Positions 9,612-19,226 are shown, counted from the first letter of the stretch. The stretch is 64,000 nucleotides of DNA from Bacteroidales bacterium F22 (GCA_029541985.1 CP095414.1:1550001-1614000); one strand, 5' to 3'. Program-made: numbers and translations. Notes: generated from the sequence alone by a model not told the origin.

Positions 9612-10619
9612 ATGAAAATGAAAAAAGATCTAAGAATTGAAGGTCTATCTGTTCCCAACATGCCTTGGGAAGAGAAGCCAAAGGATTGTAACCGTACCGT
9701 ATGGAGATACAGCCAAAATCCAATCATCAAACGTGATTTACTACCTACATCAAATAGTATTTTCAATAGTGCTGTCGTTCCTTTTGAGGACGGATTTGCA
9801 GGTGTCTTTCGTTGCGATGATACCAATCGTCGTATGGTTCTCCATGTTGGTTTTTCTGACAATGGTATCGATTGGAATATCAATCCTGAACCGTTGAAAT
9901 TTGAATGTGACAATGAAGAAATCGGTCAATGGGTATATGGTTATGACCCTCGTGTGACTTGGATAGATGACCGCTATTATGTGACTTGGTGCAATGGTTA
10001 CCATGGACCTACTATCGGCGTGGCTTATACTTTCGATTTCAAAACGTTCCACCAATTGGAGAATGCGTTTATTCCTTTCAACAGAAATGGCGTATTGTTT
10101 CCTCGTAAAATCAATGGTAACTTCGCGATGCTTAGTCGTCCTAGTGACAATGGGCATACTCCATTCGGAGATATCTTCTATAGCGAGACACCAGACATGA
10201 CTTATTGGGGAAAACACCGTCACGTGATGTCTCCTTCTGCTTTTGAGCAAAGTGCATGGCAATGTACCAAGATTGGAGCAGGTCCTATTCCGATTGAGAC
10301 ATCTGAAGGATGGCTTATGTTCTATCATGGTGTATTGAAGAGTTGCAATGGCTACGTCTATGCCTTTGGTAGTGCCTTACTTGACCTAGATGAACCATGG
10401 AAAGTAAAATACCGCTCAGGTCCTTATTTGATTACTCCTGAGACTCCTTACGAATGTATGGGTGATGTACCAAATGTATGCTTCCCATGTGCTTCGATTC
10501 ATGATAAAGATACCGGTCGTGTGGCAATCTATTATGGATGTGCAGATACGGTAACAGGATTGGTTTTCGGTTATATCGATGAGATCATCGAATTTACCAA
10601 GAAAAACTCAATCGTTTAA
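9612..10619 (+). CDS. GH130 beta-mannoside phosphorylase family protein
   Basis: This 335-aa protein has no signal peptide, so it acts in the cytoplasm. It is a five-bladed propeller of GH130 type. Visible motifs are [17 protein letters not shown] (about residues 51-67), YDPRVTW with Asp112 as the likely catalytic Asp, [13 protein letters not shown] (about 157-169) holding basic phosphate-site candidates, and GWLMFYHG (about 233-240). Retention of the basic residues favours a phosphorylase over the hydrolytic GH130 members. Characterised relatives convert Man-beta-1,4-GlcNAc or Man-beta-1,4-Glc to mannose-1-phosphate. With GH92 enzymes and an MFS importer beside it, N-glycan core breakdown is the best guess. 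A hairpin terminator follows. Confidence 0.9.
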   Translation: MKMKKDLRIEGLSVPNMPWEEKPKDCNRTVWRYSQNPIIKRDLLPTSNSIFNSAVVPFEDGFAGVFRCDDTNRRMVLHVGFSDNGIDWNINPEPLKFECDNEEIGQWVYGYDPRVTWIDDRYYVTWCNGYHGPTIGVAYTFDFKTFHQLENAFIPFNRNGVLFPRKINGNFAMLSRPSDNGHTPFGDIFYSETPDMTYWGKHRHVMSPSAFEQSAWQCTKIGAGPIPIETSEGWLMFYHGVLKSCNGYVYAFGSALLDLDEPWKVKYRSGPYLITPETPYECMGDVPNVCFPCASIHDKDTGRVAIYYGCADTVTGLVFGYIDEIIEFTKKNSIV

Positions 10620-10631
10620 ACCATTTCAATC

Positions 10632-10685
10632 AACAACCTGTTGTCTTTTCTTCATTCAAGAAAGGACTACAGGTTGTTTTTATTT
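10632..10685 (+). terminator. Rho-independent terminator after GH130 gene
   Basis: AACAACCTGT (10632-10641) and ACAGGTTGTT (10669-10678) form a perfect 10-bp stem, with an inner CTT/AAG pairing in the loop, followed by TTTATTT. It would end the operon before the next GH92 gene, which starts 15 bases later. Confidence 0.8.
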
Positions 10686-10699
10686 AAAAGAAAACAACT

Positions 10700-13003
10700 A
10701 TGTGGAGTTCAAAGAAAATACGTGAGATTAGCCTGAAGGGATTCGTTTGCGGATTGGTCTTCTTCTCGGGTTGCATGGTCAATGCAACAGAGAACAAGCG
10801 CAAAATTGTTTCAGAAACCGCCGTGTCCCAAGACAATAAAGATGTCCTACAATGGGTCAATCCTTTTATCGGAACCACCAATTTCGGTGCGACAAATCCA
10901 GGAGCAGTATGTCCAAACGGCATGATGTCTATAGCTCCATTCAATGTGATGGGGTCTGATACCAACAAGTATGACAAGGACGCTCGATGGTGGTCCACAC
11001 CTTATGAATATACCAATAGTTATTTCACCGGACTAGCCCATGTCAATTTAAGTGGTGTGGGATGCCCTGATTTAGGCTCACTCTTATTGATGCCGACTAC
11101 AGGTGCCTTAGATGTCGACTATCACGACTATGGAAGTGCTTATCATGATGAGAAGGCATCTCCGGGTTACTATTCTTTATTTCTGGATAAATATGGAATC
11201 AAGGTAGAGACGACGGCAACCAAACGAACTTCATGTACTCGCTTCACTTTCCCTCAAGGAAAGGGAAATATCTTATTGAACCTCGGAGAAGGGCTCACCA
11301 ATGAGAGTGGTAGCTACATGCGTCAAGTAAGCAATAATGAAGTCGAAGGGATGAAACTACTCGGCACGTTCTGCTATAATCTCCAATCTGTATTTCCAGT
11401 CTATTTCGTAATGCGTATCGAAAAACCAAACCTGACCGCTACCTACTGGAAGAAACAACCTAAGATGACGGGAGTAGAAGCCGAATGGGATGCAACGAAT
11501 GGCAAAAATAAATTGTATCATTCATACACCAAAGATATTGCTGGCGACCGTATCGGTATCGCCTATTCATTTGATACTCAAGAAGAGGAACAAGTCATCG
11601 TAAGGATGGGCGTATCCTTCGTAAGCATGGCCAATGCACGTGAGAACCTCGATGCAGAACAAAAGACCAAACAAGTGCAAACCGCTTCTTTTGATCAATT
11701 ACGACAACAAGCTGAAGATGCATGGAGACAGGATCTAAACCGTATCCAAGTAAAAGGGGGCACAAATGAGCAGAAAACCGTATTCTATACCGCACTCTAT
11801 CATTGCTTGATTCATCCTAACATACTCCAAGATGTCAATGGACAGTATCCGATGATGGAATCGGCTCAAATCGGAACGACAAACGGAAATAGATATACCG
11901 TATTCTCGCTATGGGATACGTATCGAAACTTACATCAACTACTGACCCTCGTCTATCCTGAACGACAGATGCAGATGGTTCAATCTATGGTCAACATGTC
12001 AAAAGAACATGGCTGGTTGCCTAAATGGGAACTCTTCGGCAGAGAGACGCTGACGATGGAAGGAGACCCTTCAATTCCTGTGATTGTAGATAGTTGGATG
12101 AAAGGACTACGTGATTTCGACGTAGAAGCAGCCTACGCCACGATGTATCGTTCGGCGACTGCACCGGGCAAAGAAAATTTAATGCGTCCCGACAACGATG
12201 ATTACCTCAAGTTGGGATATGTCCCTTTAGTAAAGGAATTTGACAATTCGGTATCCCATGCACTAGAATATTATATCGCAGATTACGCCTTGAGCCAATT
12301 TGCAGATTCACTGGGCAAGAAAGCAGATGCCAAACGTTTCTACAAACAGTCCCTTCGTTATAAAAAATACTATAGTAAGAAAGACGGCACGTTACGTCCC
12401 TTACTTCCAAATGGGGATTTTGTCACTCCATTCGACCCTCAACAAGGGGAAAATTTCGAACCAAGTCCTGGATTCCATGAGGGAACTGCTTGGAACTATT
12501 CATTTTATGTTCCTCACGACATCAAAGGATTGGCTCGCCTGATGGGAGGGAAACGTCATTTCATTGACCGCTTACAGCATGTCTTTGATGCAGGACTTTA
12601 CGACCCAGCGAATGAGCCAGATATAGCTTATCCTTATTTGTTTAGCTACTATCCAGATGAAGCATGGCGCACGCAGAAGTTAGTCAAGGAATTGCTTGCA
12701 AAAAATTTCACTACCCAACCAGATGGTATTCCGGGAAATGATGATGCAGGTGCAATGTCTGCATGGGCAGTGTTTAGCATGATGGGCTTCTACCCTGATT
12801 TGCCTGGAGTAGCGCGCTATACCTTGACTACTCCTACCTTTGATGAGATTATCATCAAGCTAAATCCGAAATGGATGGACGGACAAGATTCGCTCATCAT
12901 ACGTAAAACGGATAAGGTAAAGCGCCTCAAGAGTTATCAGATTAGTCACAAGACATTGATACATGAAGGCACCTTATCTATCCCTAAAGCACCAAAAAAA
13001 TGA
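10700..13003 (+). CDS. Divergent GH92 family glycosidase, probable lipoprotein
   Basis: The 767-aa protein has a signal peptide with a possible lipobox FFSGC (Cys25). The GH92 core is complete: VNPFIGTTNFGATNPGAVCPNGM at the start, HEGTAWNYSFYVPHD in the middle and GNDDAGAMSAWAVFSMMGFYPDLPG near the end. Unlike the other three GH92 proteins it has no GN(E/Q)P(S/A)(H/Q)H motif. The equivalent place reads DIAYPYLFSYYPDEAW, and the Gln of GQMSAW is Ala. These changes are in the substrate subsite, so its specificity probably differs (inference). It follows a terminator, so it has its own transcript or reads through, and its stop codon overlaps the start of the HAD gene (ATGA). Confidence 0.92.
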   Translation: MWSSKKIREISLKGFVCGLVFFSGCMVNATENKRKIVSETAVSQDNKDVLQWVNPFIGTTNFGATNPGAVCPNGMMSIAPFNVMGSDTNKYDKDARWWSTPYEYTNSYFTGLAHVNLSGVGCPDLGSLLLMPTTGALDVDYHDYGSAYHDEKASPGYYSLFLDKYGIKVETTATKRTSCTRFTFPQGKGNILLNLGEGLTNESGSYMRQVSNNEVEGMKLLGTFCYNLQSVFPVYFVMRIEKPNLTATYWKKQPKMTGVEAEWDATNGKNKLYHSYTKDIAGDRIGIAYSFDTQEEEQVIVRMGVSFVSMANARENLDAEQKTKQVQTASFDQLRQQAEDAWRQDLNRIQVKGGTNEQKTVFYTALYHCLIHPNILQDVNGQYPMMESAQIGTTNGNRYTVFSLWDTYRNLHQLLTLVYPERQMQMVQSMVNMSKEHGWLPKWELFGRETLTMEGDPSIPVIVDSWMKGLRDFDVEAAYATMYRSATAPGKENLMRPDNDDYLKLGYVPLVKEFDNSVSHALEYYIADYALSQFADSLGKKADAKRFYKQSLRYKKYYSKKDGTLRPLLPNGDFVTPFDPQQGENFEPSPGFHEGTAWNYSFYVPHDIKGLARLMGGKRHFIDRLQHVFDAGLYDPANEPDIAYPYLFSYYPDEAWRTQKLVKELLAKNFTTQPDGIPGNDDAGAMSAWAVFSMMGFYPDLPGVARYTLTTPTFDEIIIKLNPKWMDGQDSLIIRKTDKVKRLKSYQISHKTLIHEGTLSIPKAPKK

Positions 13004-13662
13004 AAACAAAGAAGAAACTAGTCATCTTTGATTTAGATGGCACCCTAGTCAATACCATTGTTGATTTGGCTAATAGCGGCAATTACTCATTGCAAAAGAT
13101 GGGGATGCCGACCCACGCAGTAGATCGCTATTATGAATTTGTAGGCAACGGCATCGAGAAATTACTTGAAAGAGCGATGCCGATAGCGGATCGCACACCA
13201 GAGAAACGAGAATTAATCAAACAGATTTTTGTCGAGCATTATAGTGCACACTGTGTCGATTATAGTAGTCCCTATCCTCATATACATACCTTACTCAAGC
13301 AACTTACCACCGCGGGATACAAAGTAGCGGTTGCGAGTAACAAATATCAAATGGGAGTTGAACTCATCATCAAGAAACTACTTAATGACATCCCTTGGAG
13401 TAGTGTACTGGGGTCAAGAGCAGGAGTCAACAAGAAACCAGACCCTCAGATTGTCTTTGATTCGATGGCAAATGCAGGTATCAGCAACCTTGATGACGTG
13501 TTGTATATAGGTGATTCGGATGTAGATATGCAGACGGCAAAAGCAGCAGCAGTAGATGCTTGTGGAGTGACATGGGGATTCTGTACTCGGGAAGAAATTG
13601 CTGTTTTTAATCCGAAATACTTAGTGAATGCGCCTAACGAAATCGGCGAGATAGTGCTCTAA
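13000..13662 (+). CDS. HAD family phosphatase, phosphoglycolate phosphatase-like
   Basis: This 220-aa cytoplasmic protein has the HAD motifs FDLDGTLVNT (motif I, residues 10-19), VAVASNK (motif II), NKKPDPQIV (motif III Lys) and YIGDSDVDMQTAKAA (motif IV). A helical cap lies between motifs I and II, as in Gph/PGMB-type enzymes. Its start overlaps the preceding GH92 stop by four bases (ATGA), indicating translational coupling, so it may act on a sugar phosphate in the mannose pathway. Annotation pipelines would call it gph, but the substrate cannot be decided. Its last 29 bases overlap the convergent ATPase gene. Confidence 0.88.
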   Translation: MKTKKKLVIFDLDGTLVNTIVDLANSGNYSLQKMGMPTHAVDRYYEFVGNGIEKLLERAMPIADRTPEKRELIKQIFVEHYSAHCVDYSSPYPHIHTLLKQLTTAGYKVAVASNKYQMGVELIIKKLLNDIPWSSVLGSRAGVNKKPDPQIVFDSMANAGISNLDDVLYIGDSDVDMQTAKAAAVDACGVTWGFCTREEIAVFNPKYLVNAPNEIGEIVL

Positions 13663-16327
13663 CGAGTTCTCCAACAAGGAATACAGGACATGTCAAGAGG
13701 GCTATCCATAACCAGTCTTGAATAGGTAACGGCACCACAGAAAACATTTCACCTCCAAATTGAACGATAAAGACTTGGCCGAATAGGATACATACAGCTA
13801 TCATCAGCAGAGCTGAAGTCCCTTTCAAGCAAGAGAAGAAACTCTGTCTGAGGAAGAAGGTTCTAGCATTGAATAGATTCCAGAACTGAAGAAAGACAAA
13901 GAAAGTAAAGAATAAGGACAACTCATAAGGGGATAATTCTCCTTGAGTATGGTCTATATGTCCTATCTGAGCGAAACACGCTCTACAAAAGAGGTCATTC
14001 ACGGATGTGATATCGATATGGTTAAAGACCGAAAGCAAACCCAAAAGCAAGAAGAAGAAAAGCCCTCCTACTAGGGCTATATTGAGTCCCATTGCTCGGT
14101 TAATGATAAAGTCATTTGGATTGCGAGGAGGGGATGTCATGACTTTCTCCGTCGGTGGTAAAGAAGCTAAGGCAATGGCTGCAAAGGTATCCATAATCAG
14201 GTTTACCCACAGCATCTGAGGGACAGTAATCGGAGATTGTGTACCCAGAAAAGCCCCTGCAAGAACAATCAAACAAGCGGCTACATTTATCGTCATCTGG
14301 AACAAGATGAATCGCTGTATATTTTGATAGAGCGAACGACCCCACATGACTGATTTGGAGATACTAGCAAAGGAATTGTCGATGATAGTTATATCACTCG
14401 CTTCTTTGGCTACTGAAGTACCATCACCCATTGACAACCCTACTTGAGCCTGGTTGAGAGCAGGTGCATCATTCGTCCCATCACCAGTGACGGCAACGAC
14501 CCTATTCAACTGCTGATAAAGCTTCACCAAACGTGCCTTATCCAAAGGACGAGCCCGAGCAATAATCTTGAGTTGGTCTAAATGAGGTAGAAGTGCCTCA
14601 TCAGTGTAGGCCTCAAATTCAGAACCAGTCAATAGAGACCATTTATCTTGGTCATCTACTCCATCCGTCCAAGTCCCTATCTGACGTGCGATTTGACGAG
14701 CAGTACCTGGCGTGTCTCCAGTCACCATCTTCACTGTGATCCCGGCTTGATGACAGGCAGCAATAGCAGCGGGTACTTCGTTGCGCACGGGATCTGCAAT
14801 GGCAACGATACCAGCAAAAGTCAAGACCTGATTCTTCAGACAAGTGGCTATAGAATCGGCAGTATCTGGAACTTCACAATAAGCAAATCCTAGTGTACGC
14901 ATCGCCTGATTCTGGTAGCTCCCCAATTCTTCTTTCAACAGCGTGATATCCATAGTCTCTGGAGAAGCCGTACTCATCTGCATGAGAATCTCACTCCCTC
15001 CTTTGACATACAGCATGCGCTTACGCAGTATAGGGGAATAAACTAGCGTGGCCATATACTTGAGTTTAGGAGAGAAAGGTATTTGCTCGATGATTTCTAT
15101 CTGCTCACGCAAGTCTCTATAGGAAATGCCTTGCTCATAAAGCCAACTAAGTAAGGCTCCTTCAGTAGGATTACCCAAAGTCTTGGGCTCCGTTCCTTCT
15201 TCGAAATCCAAATAAGCGGTACTATTCACCGCCATACTTTCAGAAATCACTTGAGAAGGGGCATCGAGATGAGTAGCTATGACGTGCATCTGATTTTGAG
15301 TAAGCGTCCCCGTCTTATCAGTACAGATGACTTGTACAGCACCCATAGTTTCACAAGCATGCATCCGCCGTACCAGATTATTGGATGAGAGCATGCGACG
15401 CATACTTAGGGCTAAACTGAGCGACACACTCAACGGAAGACCTTCTGGCACAGCGACTACAATAAGTGTCACAGCTATCATGAAGGTATTCAGAAGATGA
15501 CTACCGAGCATCAACCAGCTAAAGGAAGGGGTATCAATCAAGAACCAACTGGTACGTCCTACGATGATAATCAAAGCAATGAAATAACTCATACGAGTAA
15601 TCAGACGACTCAACCAGTCGAGCTGTTTGTTCAACGGGGTCTCCACACTGTCATCTACTTGTACGGCATCATAGACCTGACCATAGGCTGTCTGCGCTCC
15701 TACGTGCTCAGCGAGCATCATACCATGTCCCTCGATGAGCGTCGTACTACGGAGCACTTTGTTCGTCGGGAAGATGGCTTGTTGATCAAAATCAGCTAAC
15801 TGAGTACTCTTATGACACATCAATTCACCTGTCAAACTCGATTCGTTGACTTGTAAAGAGACAGCTTCCAACAAGAGTCCATCGGCAGGCACCTCATCTC
15901 CTGTGTCGAGGAGAATCACGTCCCCGACGACCAAATCACTCTTGGAGACTTCTTGGACACGATTGTCTCTGATGACCTTAACAGGAAGGGTATCATTGCT
16001 CTGATTGAGTATGTCAAAGGCCTTTCGAGATTTGAATTCAAACCAAAAAGAGACTCCTGTAGCTAAAAGTATAGCTACAAAAATCCCTATAGGTTCGAGA
16101 AAAGCCTGCACACTGTCTTGACCGGAGAAGTAGCCATAAGCAGCGATGCCCACTGACAAGCAGAGGGCAACGAGCAATATTTTGATTAGTGGGTCTTGAA
16201 ATTTATCTAGAAACTCGAGCCAGACAGCACGTCTGGCAGGAGGAACTAATAAATTACTGCCATATTTCTGGCGACTCGCTAATACTTCTTCAGTACTTAA
16301 TCCCGTATAGTGATGTACAGACCTCAT
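13634..16327 (-). CDS. P-type Ca2+-transporting ATPase (PMCA-type)
   Basis: This 897-aa membrane protein has the P2-type ATPase layout. An N-terminal cation-ATPase domain is followed by two membrane helices, an actuator domain with LTGE (165-168), the ion-site motif VPEGLP (293-298), phosphorylation site DKTGTLTQ with Asp337, TGDGTNDAP in the P domain, and a six-helix C-terminal block. PEGLP and the overall length fit calcium-translocating pumps of the PMCA type, which export Ca2+ from the cytoplasm. It starts 21 bases after typA on the same strand, so the two are probably co-transcribed. Its C-terminal codons overlap the convergent HAD gene by 29 bases, leaving no room for a terminator between them. 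Confidence 0.9.
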   Translation of the reverse strand: MRSVHHYTGLSTEEVLASRQKYGSNLLVPPARRAVWLEFLDKFQDPLIKILLVALCLSVGIAAYGYFSGQDSVQAFLEPIGIFVAILLATGVSFWFEFKSRKAFDILNQSNDTLPVKVIRDNRVQEVSKSDLVVGDVILLDTGDEVPADGLLLEAVSLQVNESSLTGELMCHKSTQLADFDQQAIFPTNKVLRSTTLIEGHGMMLAEHVGAQTAYGQVYDAVQVDDSVETPLNKQLDWLSRLITRMSYFIALIIIVGRTSWFLIDTPSFSWLMLGSHLLNTFMIAVTLIVVAVPEGLPLSVSLSLALSMRRMLSSNNLVRRMHACETMGAVQVICTDKTGTLTQNQMHVIATHLDAPSQVISESMAVNSTAYLDFEEGTEPKTLGNPTEGALLSWLYEQGISYRDLREQIEIIEQIPFSPKLKYMATLVYSPILRKRMLYVKGGSEILMQMSTASPETMDITLLKEELGSYQNQAMRTLGFAYCEVPDTADSIATCLKNQVLTFAGIVAIADPVRNEVPAAIAACHQAGITVKMVTGDTPGTARQIARQIGTWTDGVDDQDKWSLLTGSEFEAYTDEALLPHLDQLKIIARARPLDKARLVKLYQQLNRVVAVTGDGTNDAPALNQAQVGLSMGDGTSVAKEASDITIIDNSFASISKSVMWGRSLYQNIQRFILFQMTINVAACLIVLAGAFLGTQSPITVPQMLWVNLIMDTFAAIALASLPPTEKVMTSPPRNPNDFIINRAMGLNIALVGGLFFFLLLGLLSVFNHIDITSVNDLFCRACFAQIGHIDHTQGELSPYELSLFFTFFVFLQFWNLFNARTFFLRQSFFSCLKGTSALLMIAVCILFGQVFIVQFGGEMFSVVPLPIQDWLWIALLTCPVFLVGELVRALSRRFR

Positions 16328-16348
16328 TATAATGGGTAAAGTAAAAAT

Positions 16349-18148
16349 TTATGACTTACCAGCACGTTTACGTGCTCCTTCATCAAGAATAATCTTACGC
16401 ATACGCATGGTCTTAGGAGTAACCTCTACATATTCATCTTCCTTGATATACTCTAGCGCTTCTTCAAGAGAGAATTGTACTGGTGGAATCAAATGTGCCT
16501 TGTCATCTGTACCAGAAGAACGCACATTGGTCAATTTTTTACTCTTAGTTACGTTTACGACAATATCTTTGTCATGAGAATGTTCGCCGACTACCTGTCC
16601 GACATAAACCTCTTCTTGTGGGAAAATAAAGAATTTACCACGGTCTTGAAGTTTGTCAATCGCATAAGCAAATACAGTACCTGCCTCCATAGAAATGATA
16701 GAACCATTAGTACGGCGTTCGATAGGACCACGGAATGGTTGATATTCTTTGAAACGGTGAGCCATAATAGCTTCACCAGCAGAAGCAGTCAATACATTTG
16801 TACGAAGACCAATGATACCACGAGAAGGAATCATAAATTCAAGATTGATACGTTCACCTGTATTTTCCATCATGATAAGGTCTCCCTTACGACGAGTCAC
16901 CATATCAATCATCTTACTAGAATATTCTTCTGGTACATTGATAGTCAATTCCTCGATAGGTTCACATTTCTTACCATCGATTTCACGGAACAATACCTGT
17001 GGCTGACCTACTTGAAGTTCATATCCTTCACGACGCATGGTTTCGATTAATACAGAAAGGTGCAATACACCACGACCTGAAACAATCCATTTACCATCTT
17101 CGTCTGCTCTCTCTACTTTCAATGCCAAGTTCTTATCCAACTCAAGCATCAAACGATCATGTATATGTCTAGAAGTAACGAATTTACCATCACGTCCGAA
17201 GAATGGACTATTATTGATAGCAAATAACATACTCATCGTTGGTTTGTCAATATCAATCGTTGGCAAAGCCTCTGGATTCTCAAAATCACAGATCGTATCA
17301 CCAATCTCAAAACCTTCAATACCTACTACAGAGCAGATATCACCAGAAGAGACACTTTGAGCCTTAGCATGACCAAGACCTTCAAAGACACGAAGTTCTT
17401 TTATTTTTGATTTTTGGAAACTGCCATCACGCTTAGCTAATGTGACATTCATTCCTTCAGAGATAGTACCACGGTGTACACGACCAATAGCGATACGACC
17501 TGTATAGCTAGAATAGTCAAGTGAAGTGATCAACATCTGAGGTGTTCCCTCTATTTTCTCAGGAGCAGGAATATTTTCAACGATACAATCAAGAAGAGGA
17601 AGGATATTATCTGTTGGTTTTTCCCAATCAGTACTCATCCAGCCATTTTTTGCTGAACCATAAATGGTCGCAAAATCAAGTTGTTCTTCGGTTGCATCCA
17701 AGTTGCACATCAAGTCGAAGACCATTTCATGTACTTCGTCTGGACGACAATTTTCCTTATCTACTTTGTTGACTACAACAATCGGTTTCAATCCTAACTC
17801 AAGTGCTTTCTGCAAGACAAAACGAGTCTGAGGCATCGGCCCTTCAAAAGCATCAACAAGTAAGATACAACCATCAGCCATATTCAAGACACGCTCTACT
17901 TCGCCGCCAAAATCACTGTGACCAGGAGTATCAATTATATTGATTTTGATATCTTTATAAACGATAGATACATTCTTTGATAAAATAGTTATTCCACGTT
18001 CACGTTCTAGATCATTATTATCTAAAATAAGATGACCAGCATCTTTCCCAGTACGGAATAAGTGTCCCGCCAATAGCATTTTGTCAACCAAAGTCGTTTT
18101 ACCGTGATCGACGTGCGCAATAATCGCAATGTTTCTAATATTCTGCAT
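16349..18148 (-). CDS. typA: Translational GTPase TypA/BipA
   Basis: The 599-aa length is normal for TypA. The G1 P-loop AHVDHGKTTL (about residues 10-20), ERGITI switch region, DTPGHSDFGGEVERVL (G3) and NKVDKENCRP (G4) are all present, followed by EF-G-like domains and the TypA C-terminal domain ending in basic RKRAGKS. TypA binds 70S ribosomes and supports ribosome assembly and growth under stress. It is transcribed away from rpsO, with a TACCTTTG box 112 bases upstream, and is followed by the Ca2+ ATPase gene. Confidence 0.97.
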   Translation of the reverse strand: MQNIRNIAIIAHVDHGKTTLVDKMLLAGHLFRTGKDAGHLILDNNDLERERGITILSKNVSIVYKDIKINIIDTPGHSDFGGEVERVLNMADGCILLVDAFEGPMPQTRFVLQKALELGLKPIVVVNKVDKENCRPDEVHEMVFDLMCNLDATEEQLDFATIYGSAKNGWMSTDWEKPTDNILPLLDCIVENIPAPEKIEGTPQMLITSLDYSSYTGRIAIGRVHRGTISEGMNVTLAKRDGSFQKSKIKELRVFEGLGHAKAQSVSSGDICSVVGIEGFEIGDTICDFENPEALPTIDIDKPTMSMLFAINNSPFFGRDGKFVTSRHIHDRLMLELDKNLALKVERADEDGKWIVSGRGVLHLSVLIETMRREGYELQVGQPQVLFREIDGKKCEPIEELTINVPEEYSSKMIDMVTRRKGDLIMMENTGERINLEFMIPSRGIIGLRTNVLTASAGEAIMAHRFKEYQPFRGPIERRTNGSIISMEAGTVFAYAIDKLQDRGKFFIFPQEEVYVGQVVGEHSHDKDIVVNVTKSKKLTNVRSSGTDDKAHLIPPVQFSLEEALEYIKEDEYVEVTPKTMRMRKIILDEGARKRAGKS

Positions 18149-18259
18149 ATATAAATTTATTTCCCTCTATCATCAGAGGATAATTGTTACCAAAAAAACA
18201 CTAGATACCTCCCTACTTACCTTTCGAGATAAGGTTCAATCCCTATTGATTTTTCGCTG

Positions 18260-18267
18260 CAAAGGTA
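18260..18267 (-). promoter_or_regulatory. -7 promoter box for typA
   Basis: The minus strand reads TACCTTTGC, a textbook Bacteroides -7 box, in the typA-rpsO divergent region (18149-18473). A long leader of about 100 bases would follow. Confidence 0.6.
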
Positions 18268-18340
18268 CAATAATATATTAATACATCCCTATATTAATGA
18301 ACAAATCACTCATGAAAGCAAATTATTTTTGCTTTTTTGG

Positions 18341-18370
18341 TTGTTCTTCTAGATATTATATCTATCTTTG
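18341..18370 (+). promoter_or_regulatory. rpsO promoter (TTG ... TATCTTTG)
   Basis: TTG at 18341-18343, a 19-base spacer and TATCTTTG at 18363-18370 match both elements of the Bacteroidetes housekeeping promoter. It lies about 100 bases upstream of rpsO. Confidence 0.7.
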
Positions 18371-18385
18371 TGGTCTCATTGGTTC

Positions 18386-18413
18386 AGTAAATGGTCATTG
18401 TAGTAGATTTACT
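18386..18413 (+). promoter_or_regulatory. Possible rpsO leader hairpin
   Basis: AGTAAAT (18386-18392) pairs with ATTTACT (18407-18413) around a 14-base loop in the roughly 95-base rpsO leader. S15 represses its own mRNA through leader structures in several phyla. Whether this stem is such a site is an inference. Confidence 0.3.
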
Positions 18414-18473
18414 ATTGGGCATTTATTAGCTTATGATAATTAACATCAATATTTATTTTATTACCGAAACATT

Positions 18474-18743
18474 ATGTATTTGGACAAAGCTAAAAAGCAA
18501 GAAATCTTTGAGAATTACGGAAAGTCTAACTCTGACACTGGTTCTGTTGAAGGCCAGGTAGCATTGTTTTCATACCGTATCTCACATCTGACTGAGCACC
18601 TTAAGCTTAACAGAAAGGATTATAACACAGAGCGATCTCTTACAATGTTGGTAGGAAAACGTCGTCGTCTTCTTGATTACTTAAAAGAGAAGGATATCGA
18701 ACGTTACCGTGCACTCATTAAGAAATTAGGTCTTCGTCGTTAA
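18474..18743 (+). CDS. rpsO: 30S ribosomal protein S15
   Basis: The 89-aa length is standard for S15. Conserved segments are GSVEGQVALFSYRISHLTEHLK, with rRNA-binding HL..HLK residues, and LVGKRRRLLDYLKEKD, ending in IKKLGLRR. S15 binds 16S rRNA helices 20-22 early in assembly of the platform of the small subunit. It is a single-gene unit, with its own promoter and a strong hairpin terminator about 40 bases downstream, next to the putative replication origin. Confidence 0.98.
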   Translation: MYLDKAKKQEIFENYGKSNSDTGSVEGQVALFSYRISHLTEHLKLNRKDYNTERSLTMLVGKRRRLLDYLKEKDIERYRALIKKLGLRR

Positions 18744-18781
18744 TCGACAAGAAAAGAGTAAAGCTACTCGTAAAAAATTGA

Positions 18782-18817
18782 AGAAGGGGTATATCATTGA
18801 ATTGATATACCCCTTCT
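18782..18817 (+). terminator. rpsO terminator hairpin
   Basis: A perfect 15-bp stem is formed by 18782-18796 and 18803-18817 around the loop TTGAAT. The downstream tract is only moderately T-rich (GTTCGTTTAT). Confidence 0.8.
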
Positions 18818-19226
18818 GTTCGTTTATACACTCCTTATTAGTTAGCACAATCAAATAAACTGCCTAGTTGACGAGGTAAATGATTGACCGAACGAATCGG
18901 CTACCGCTAATAAATACTAATTATTCTGTGGTTTGAATCCAAAAGAGAAAGGAAACGACCCACCTATAAAAACACAACGCCCCATCAATAGTTCAGTAAG
19001 ACTTAAGTCTTACTTTGATAACCACCTATCGTTACCAAAAGAAAAGTCGTAAAAAATCGATCCAATCCTCGTTTCGAGATCGGATCAAAAGAGACCTCAT
19101 CGAAAAAGCCCTTTTCAGAGACTTACGAGGACTTTTCATTTCCAGATACTTATCTATCCAGCAAAACCGATTTAACAATGGTAAAATAAGACAAGTAGAA
19201 AGAAACCACACAGAGGGGGTGCTAAG
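18818..19226. other. Non-coding flank of the putative origin
   Basis: No convincing gene is present. The stretch contains a perfect 20-bp palindrome at 18995-19014 (half-site AGTAAGACTT) and an imperfect hairpin at 19059-19086 (GATCC...GGATC arms closing CTCG-TTT-CGAG). The only open frame across it (19015-19329) gains a repetitive HSYPHSYPHS segment purely from the DnaA-box repeats and looks spurious. Confidence 0.6.
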
